This document shows, one piece after another, positions 6,901-9,684 of a stretch of DNA of 9,684 nucleotides. Source of the stretch: Flavobacteriales bacterium UBA2040 (GTDB lineage: Bacteria; Bacteroidota; Bacteroidia; Flavobacteriales_D; Crocinitomicaceae). The position numbers and the translations under genes were made by a program. Every line of letters starts with the position of its first letter. Positions within the stretch are counted from its first letter, which is position 1. The stretch spans positions 1-9,684 of the forward strand of contig DDBE01000224.1 of the NCBI GenBank assembly GCA_002332715.1, written 5' to 3'. The notes under the pieces are model-generated. The model had not been told where the DNA came from. It searched no databases and worked only from the letters and a program-made list of their open reading frames with translations.

Positions 6901-7976
6901 AAAAAGTCAACTCCAACAGCCGGCGGATTGAATCCATAACCTTTAAAACCTGCATCGTCGCCGTCATAATTATTTCCGTTGTAGTAATATGCTAGACCTC
7001 GGTTTACATCACAACCTACGTAATCATCGTATGGTCCGCCTAATGCTCCATCGGTAAAAAAGCCAAAATAAGTGTCGAATAAAGTAAGACTTCCTCTGTT
7101 GATTAATTCATAATTGTAAAAAGTCATGTTGTTTATTTCATCACCTGTTGCAAAGGCGAATGCTTGTGCACGAATTTCCATGCCAATTGGGTCACCTCCA
7201 GTTTCCGTATGAATATTTCCTTTGTCATTCATGATCCACCAGTAATTAACATCACCATAAAGAGAAACCCTTCTATCTACTTGACAATCTTTTTTCTTGT
7301 AGATATCATGCCATGGATAATCACCTAGTTCCCAATTGTAAATTCCATCTTCGTTGTAATCAAAAAATGGAGCGAGATAAAAATCTTGTCCTACTCCAGG
7401 ATCGCCATGTGCCGGCCAATTTTTAATAATATCTGGGACCACATAATCGGGAAACATCAAACTTTGGGTATTGCCCCCATTTTGGGCATCAGCTTCGCCA
7501 GCTTGAAACCAAGAAACGAAATTTCGTACCTCATCTTGGGTAGACACAAAATGTCTATCGTATTGATTACAAATATCCGCAGTCGTTTCAGCAGAAGTAT
7601 TTGAAAGCGGTCCTGTCCAATAATCTTGTCCATTTCTGTAACGTAAAGCAGCTAGTTTCAACTGACCATTTGCATCGGTTCCACCTAGCCACAAAGCAGC
7701 CGTGAATAAAGCCATTATGCCTGAGTTTTTCGGCACTTCGTAAATAGATTTATTTTGAGGGAAATCTTGCCATAAGTTGCCTGCTGTATGCACCACCATT
7801 CGCACATTGTTAATGGACATGGAAGTCGTTGTATTTGGCGGTGTACAAGAAGCAGCTTTGTTTGAAACGGGATTTGGAGTAATCTTCTTTACTCCTTTTT
7901 CACCTAGGTAATTCTGTCCAAACACAATTGTCGTCGACAGTAGAAATGAAAGGCTAATTAGAAATGTTTTTACCAT
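3909..7976 (-). CDS. Very large secreted protein with T9SS-like C-terminal sorting domain, function unknown
   Basis: This 1355-residue protein is predicted to be exported and then secreted or surface-attached by the type IX system. The ATG at 7976 opens a clear signal peptide (MVKTFLISLSFLLSTTIVFG|Q); the frame stays open to a TTG at 8036, but that would put 20 hydrophilic residues ahead of the signal, so I reject it. Residues about 53-330 match a pattern I remember from many Bacteroidota secreted proteins (SINNVRM, AALWLGGTDANGQLKLAALRY, DYWTGPL, WPAHGDP, DDYVGCDVNRGLAYYYNG) and include a calcium-loop-like DYNEDGIYN at 206-214. Residues about 330-500 are rich in Gly, Asp and Tyr. Residues about 598-702 look fibronectin-III-like (GYQIFQLS to RYYYVAVSYAHN). 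No catalytic motif is recognisable. Residues 1257-1347 form the sorting domain: VVPNPYYAYSEYE, VKITNLP, VQIYTTNGKLVKTF, ASGIYLIRV, KILKLF, followed by a tail, LGARQVDLQGL. It is last in a run with an M28 peptidase. Adhesin, structural or enzymatic roles are all possible. Confidence 0.88.
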   Translation of the reverse strand: MVKTFLISLSFLLSTTIVFGQNYLGEKGVKKITPNPVSNKAASCTPPNTTTSMSINNVRMVVHTAGNLWQDFPQNKSIYEVPKNSGIMALFTAALWLGGTDANGQLKLAALRYRNGQDYWTGPLSNTSAETTADICNQYDRHFVSTQDEVRNFVSWFQAGEADAQNGGNTQSLMFPDYVVPDIIKNWPAHGDPGVGQDFYLAPFFDYNEDGIYNWELGDYPWHDIYKKKDCQVDRRVSLYGDVNYWWIMNDKGNIHTETGGDPIGMEIRAQAFAFATGDEINNMTFYNYELINRGSLTLFDTYFGFFTDGALGGPYDDYVGCDVNRGLAYYYNGNNYDGDDAGFKGYGFNPPAVGVDFFEGPFQDDDGIDNAFGIGPGEALNGIGYGDSIVDNERFGMRRFLYYSNTGGGANINQTDPVNASDYYHYLRGNWKDGTPFYYGGSGHYSSPGANTALPCEFMFPGDTDPLGWGTGGVPQAPWTEETAGNDPYDRRFLQSAGPFVLKPGAVNNITVGVAYARAAQGGPFASVELLRRADDKAQALFENCFRIIDAPHAPDMTFQELENEVILFLSNSPNSNNQNEEYIEKDPFIVTDVPNPDLFYRFQGYQIFQLSSPAVAISELDDPSQARLVGQCDIKDSVSRLVNFVFDGQIEADVPTLKVDGENKGIRHSFQVTEDAFAIGDKRLVNFKRYYYVAVSYAHNSYKKFVPGDAQYYDGQKVPYLRSRKAAIGEVKFIEVIPHSPVPEAGGTDQLALYGATPKITRVDGHGNGGRVLEFTSQTEAKVLSQGFVDEPEYQSNKGPLNIKVIDPLNLVGGYFEILFKDYPVDPAPNNSADGASWTINRYDKKNGGLLESVESSQTIDVDNEQLIPQWGVSVQIAQTPYFIEENVTGNNTVETTDILESSITFADSSKRWLTHVQDIDGFTPLNWIRSGIVDETDYDPALLYNNLKCYRDEVGKDPNRRWTKVAEGMFAPHQLVGYQCDFMPLAYFRPTPLYPGDAESNSSGSRVNAALAFSPSVDIVITKDKSKWTKCVVLELGRDQSLNLGNALPGAMRKSKSRNKDGDTIAGTGQSWFPGYAIDLETGARLHMAFGENSFLGVDGGGDMIWNPSNRMFDQTGNPRLGGIHPIYVFSHKQNTLNKLLSGGYDMGFYNGSTNDISEIKTLMNDVESGSGIAKTQFYSSLSWIGYPLLAPDRSTFEIETDVRIKIRVNKEYKTFVATNKNAGKPMYSWSTDDLMTRTDDLDRLADALEKIGVVPNPYYAYSEYERDRLDNRVKITNLPEVCTVQIYTTNGKLVKTFKKVSPITFQDWQLKNEAEVPLASGIYLIRVHIPDVGDKILKLFLGARQVDLQGL

Positions 7977-8037
7977 GGTGAACGTATTTGATGACAATTT
8001 ACTTATTCTTTGCATAACATGAAAGGCAAAAACCAAG

Positions 8038-8059
8038 AAGAATATACAGTTCTATTCTT
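8038..8059 (-). terminator. Weak hairpin after the M28 peptidase stop
   Basis: AAGAATA (minus strand, 8059-8053) pairs perfectly with TATTCTT (8044-8038) across an 8-nt loop, and overlaps the peptidase TAA. On the minus strand it is followed by CTTGGTTTTTG, so there is a short T-run after six bases. The stem is only 7 bp with one G-C pair, so it could at most attenuate readthrough into the large secreted-protein gene. The 81-bp gap also has room for a promoter, but I see no clean TAnnTTTG; the nearest is TAAATTG. Confidence 0.22.
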
Positions 8060-9317
8060 AGATTTTCTTGACAAATTGCATCAACAGTTGAATTAAATCA
8101 TCGTATTCAGCAAAGCTCAATTCTTCATACGTGTCGAAAATATCATGATAATGTTTGTTCGGTCCCATGGTATAAATAAAGACCGCTGGCACGCCTTTCT
8201 CAGTGAAAAAATAATGGTCAGAATTGGCCGCTGGACCTCTCGATTTCACATTCGAAAGCAACTTTCCTTTTTTATTTATTTTCTTGAATTTTTTAAATGC
8301 TTTCGGGAATAAAGTAGCATTCACTATTGTAATCCCTTCCTCACCGCTGCCCATAATGTCTAGGTTCACAAGAAACTTAATGTCTGACAATTTTGTCAAA
8401 GGATGATCAGTATAATATCTAGACCCAGTTAATCCTGCTTCTTCGCCCGCAAAGGAAACGAATACTATGTTGTGCTTCGACGGAAAGGCTTTGAAATGTT
8501 TGGCAAGAGAAAGCAACATTGCCGTGCCGCTAGCATTATCATTGGCGCCTGGGAAATACGTTTCGTCGCCCATTCTGCCCAAATGATCATAATGAGCTGT
8601 AAAGTATATCGTTTCATCAGTTTGCTTTATTGCTGGGATATACGCAACAACATTGTTCGAGGTATGTCGCTGCTCCAATACGTTTTCAATGTGCAGGTAC
8701 ATTTCTTGATTTGTGTAAAGCGAATCTCTTAAATAAACATATGGATATTCTCGTGCGCTTATTGAGACTGACCAAGTAAATTTTTTGCTGTAGATTTCAA
8801 TTATAGGCAATACTTGATTCCATCTCATGAGAATTTCATCCATTAATTTCAATGAATCTCCTGTAATTCCATTTTTATCGACAAGTATGGAGTTAAATCT
8901 GTTAAATTCTATCTCCTTTTTCATCGTTACTGGCGACTGAACACTGGCAAAGTTTTCTATGTTCAAAATATAAGGTGACAATTTTCCCTCAAACGATCCG
9001 CTGGCTGGACTAACAATATAACCGTCACCTGGTTTAACTTGATTGCCATTTAAGGTAAGAAGCATTCTTCCAGGGAAGGTGTTTACCGGAAATTCAAATG
9101 GTTGACGCATATTCGTCTGTCCTGGAACAGGAGTCAAACCCAATTTTATATATTCGTTTACAAGATAATCCGCCGCAATATTGTCTCCATTGTACACATA
9201 ACCTCGACCGTGCATTTCTGGGGCACACAAATCTTTTGTCCATTTTCGAATTAAATCTTCTTGGGCAAAGAAAGTAGTCGTTGATAAGAAAAATAGAATA
9301 ACAAGGTAATTACGCAT
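8058..9317 (-). CDS. Secreted M28-family zinc metallopeptidase (aminopeptidase-type)
   Basis: This 419-residue enzyme is exported and probably acts in the periplasm or outside the cell, removing N-terminal residues from peptides with a two-zinc centre. The signal peptide is residues 1-18, with cleavage at FFA|QE; there is no lipobox and no T9SS tail. Residues 28-64 have the family's N-terminal pattern (LCAPEMHGRGY, NIAADYLVNEYIKLGL). The M28 metal core is complete: TAHYDHLG (His242, Asp244), GANDNASGTA (Asp260), FAGEEAGLTGS (general base Glu292, ligand Glu293), VNLDIMG (Asp320) and KHYHDIFDT (His391). Residues about 80-220 between these regions show no domain I recognise. The start overlaps the upstream gene's stop by 8 bp (ATGCGTAA), suggesting translational coupling; a GGAAG lies one base before the ATG, too close to act normally. 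Substrate preference cannot be read from the sequence. Confidence 0.94.
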   Translation of the reverse strand: MRNYLVILFFLSTTTFFAQEDLIRKWTKDLCAPEMHGRGYVYNGDNIAADYLVNEYIKLGLTPVPGQTNMRQPFEFPVNTFPGRMLLTLNGNQVKPGDGYIVSPASGSFEGKLSPYILNIENFASVQSPVTMKKEIEFNRFNSILVDKNGITGDSLKLMDEILMRWNQVLPIIEIYSKKFTWSVSISAREYPYVYLRDSLYTNQEMYLHIENVLEQRHTSNNVVAYIPAIKQTDETIYFTAHYDHLGRMGDETYFPGANDNASGTAMLLSLAKHFKAFPSKHNIVFVSFAGEEAGLTGSRYYTDHPLTKLSDIKFLVNLDIMGSGEEGITIVNATLFPKAFKKFKKINKKGKLLSNVKSRGPAANSDHYFFTEKGVPAVFIYTMGPNKHYHDIFDTYEELSFAEYDDLIQLLMQFVKKI

Positions 9318-9684
9318 ACTTCCGTTTTACGTGAAGGATAAATTCATCCGTTGTATCGTTGTCCATTTCCCAGTTTTCTGAGTTAGCATAATTCGTAAGA
9401 GCGACAACACAATTTGACCACTCGGAAATACTGTCCAATTTTTGAACACAAGCAGAAAATTTTTCCGCCTCTCCATCAAACAATTCATTGATGTATAAAA
9501 TCCGTTCATTTAAGCCGAATGAACCAGCGATAGATGCCAAAGGAGTCTGCAACCCAGATTCGTGATCTTTTAAAACTTTCTCAAAACGTTTTGGCCAATC
9601 ATGTGAGTTCTTTGCTTCTCCTTTTTCCTGTTCGGCTTCTGCAACTGGTTCTACTTGGATGTCTGGTTCTGCCTTAACTTCTGG
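9310..9684 (-). CDS. C-terminal part of an uncharacterised Bacteroidota protein
   Basis: The frame is open from the right edge to a TAA at 9312-9310, giving 124 residues of a longer protein whose start lies outside. Residues 1-26 of the fragment are an acidic Pro/Glu/Ala-rich linker (EPDIQVEPVAEAEQEKGEA). Residues about 50-124 form a helical C-terminal domain: SIAGSFGLNERILYINELF, then KFSACVQKLDSI, then SENWEMDNDTTDEFILHVKR. I recall similar GLN(E/D)R-(I/F)-x-(F/Y)-INELF tails in uncharacterised Flavobacteriia proteins, without a known function. No export signal or membrane segment is visible in this part, so a cytoplasmic location is likely but unproven. It is the first visible gene of the minus-strand run and overlaps the M28 start by 8 bp. 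An internal TTG at 9552 is sometimes a formal start, but the frame clearly continues upstream of it. Confidence 0.8.
   Translation of the reverse strand, partial: PEVKAEPDIQVEPVAEAEQEKGEAKNSHDWPKRFEKVLKDHESGLQTPLASIAGSFGLNERILYINELFDGEAEKFSACVQKLDSISEWSNCVVALTNYANSENWEMDNDTTDEFILHVKRKYA

Noticed and set aside
4610..7604. Several plus-strand open frames of 65-117 codons inside the large minus-strand gene
   Set aside because: All lie opposite a single uninterrupted 1355-codon gene with a signal peptide and sorting domain; none has a plausible start region or domain.
7977..8036. Longer version of the large secreted protein starting at a TTG at 8036
   Set aside because: It would place 20 non-hydrophobic residues ahead of a clean signal peptide; the ATG at 7976 fits far better.
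9310..9552. An 80-residue complete gene starting at TTG 9552
   Set aside because: The same frame stays open for 44 more codons to the window edge with protein-like composition, so this is the C-terminus of a longer gene.

Overview
The window looks like chromosomal DNA of a Bacteroidota bacterium, most likely in Flavobacteriia/Flavobacteriales; the genus cannot be fixed from sequence alone. Four things point there: an AT-rich genome with A/T-rich translation starts, a TAnnTTTG-type -7 element before the OmpA gene, a large secreted protein ending in a type IX secretion (T9SS)-like C-terminal domain, and a histidine kinase of a form common in this phylum. Nothing looks like a phage, transposon, plasmid or CRISPR locus. 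No tRNA or rRNA gene was recognised.

Plus-strand half (1-3914). The window opens with the last 58 codons of an unidentified gene. Next is an OmpA-family outer-membrane protein with an N-terminal barrel-like region, five thrombospondin type 3 calcium-binding repeats and a C-terminal peptidoglycan-binding domain. It has its own promoter and a strong intrinsic terminator. Then come peptidyl-tRNA hydrolase (pth) and, 52 bp later, a two-TM sensor histidine kinase with no HAMP domain and no response regulator in the window.

Minus-strand half (9684-3909, read right to left). A three-gene run starts off the right edge: the C-terminus of an uncharacterised, probably cytoplasmic protein, a secreted M28 zinc peptidase that overlaps it by 8 bp (ATGCGTAA), and, 81 bp on, a 1355-residue secreted protein with a T9SS-like C-terminal domain. 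The large protein occupies 42% of the window. It belongs to a recurrent Bacteroidota family with no assigned function, as judged from remembered sequence patterns and not from a search.

The two halves converge with no spacer: the kinase stop (TAA) and the large-protein stop (TAG on the minus strand) lie in the same hexamer, CTATAA. The window is mostly ordinary core and cell-envelope content. No convincing new multi-gene system was found. The points most worth a second look are the large T9SS-like cargo and its peptidase partner, its extra C-terminal tail, the overlapping convergent stops, and a possible RNA structure just before the kinase ribosome binding site.
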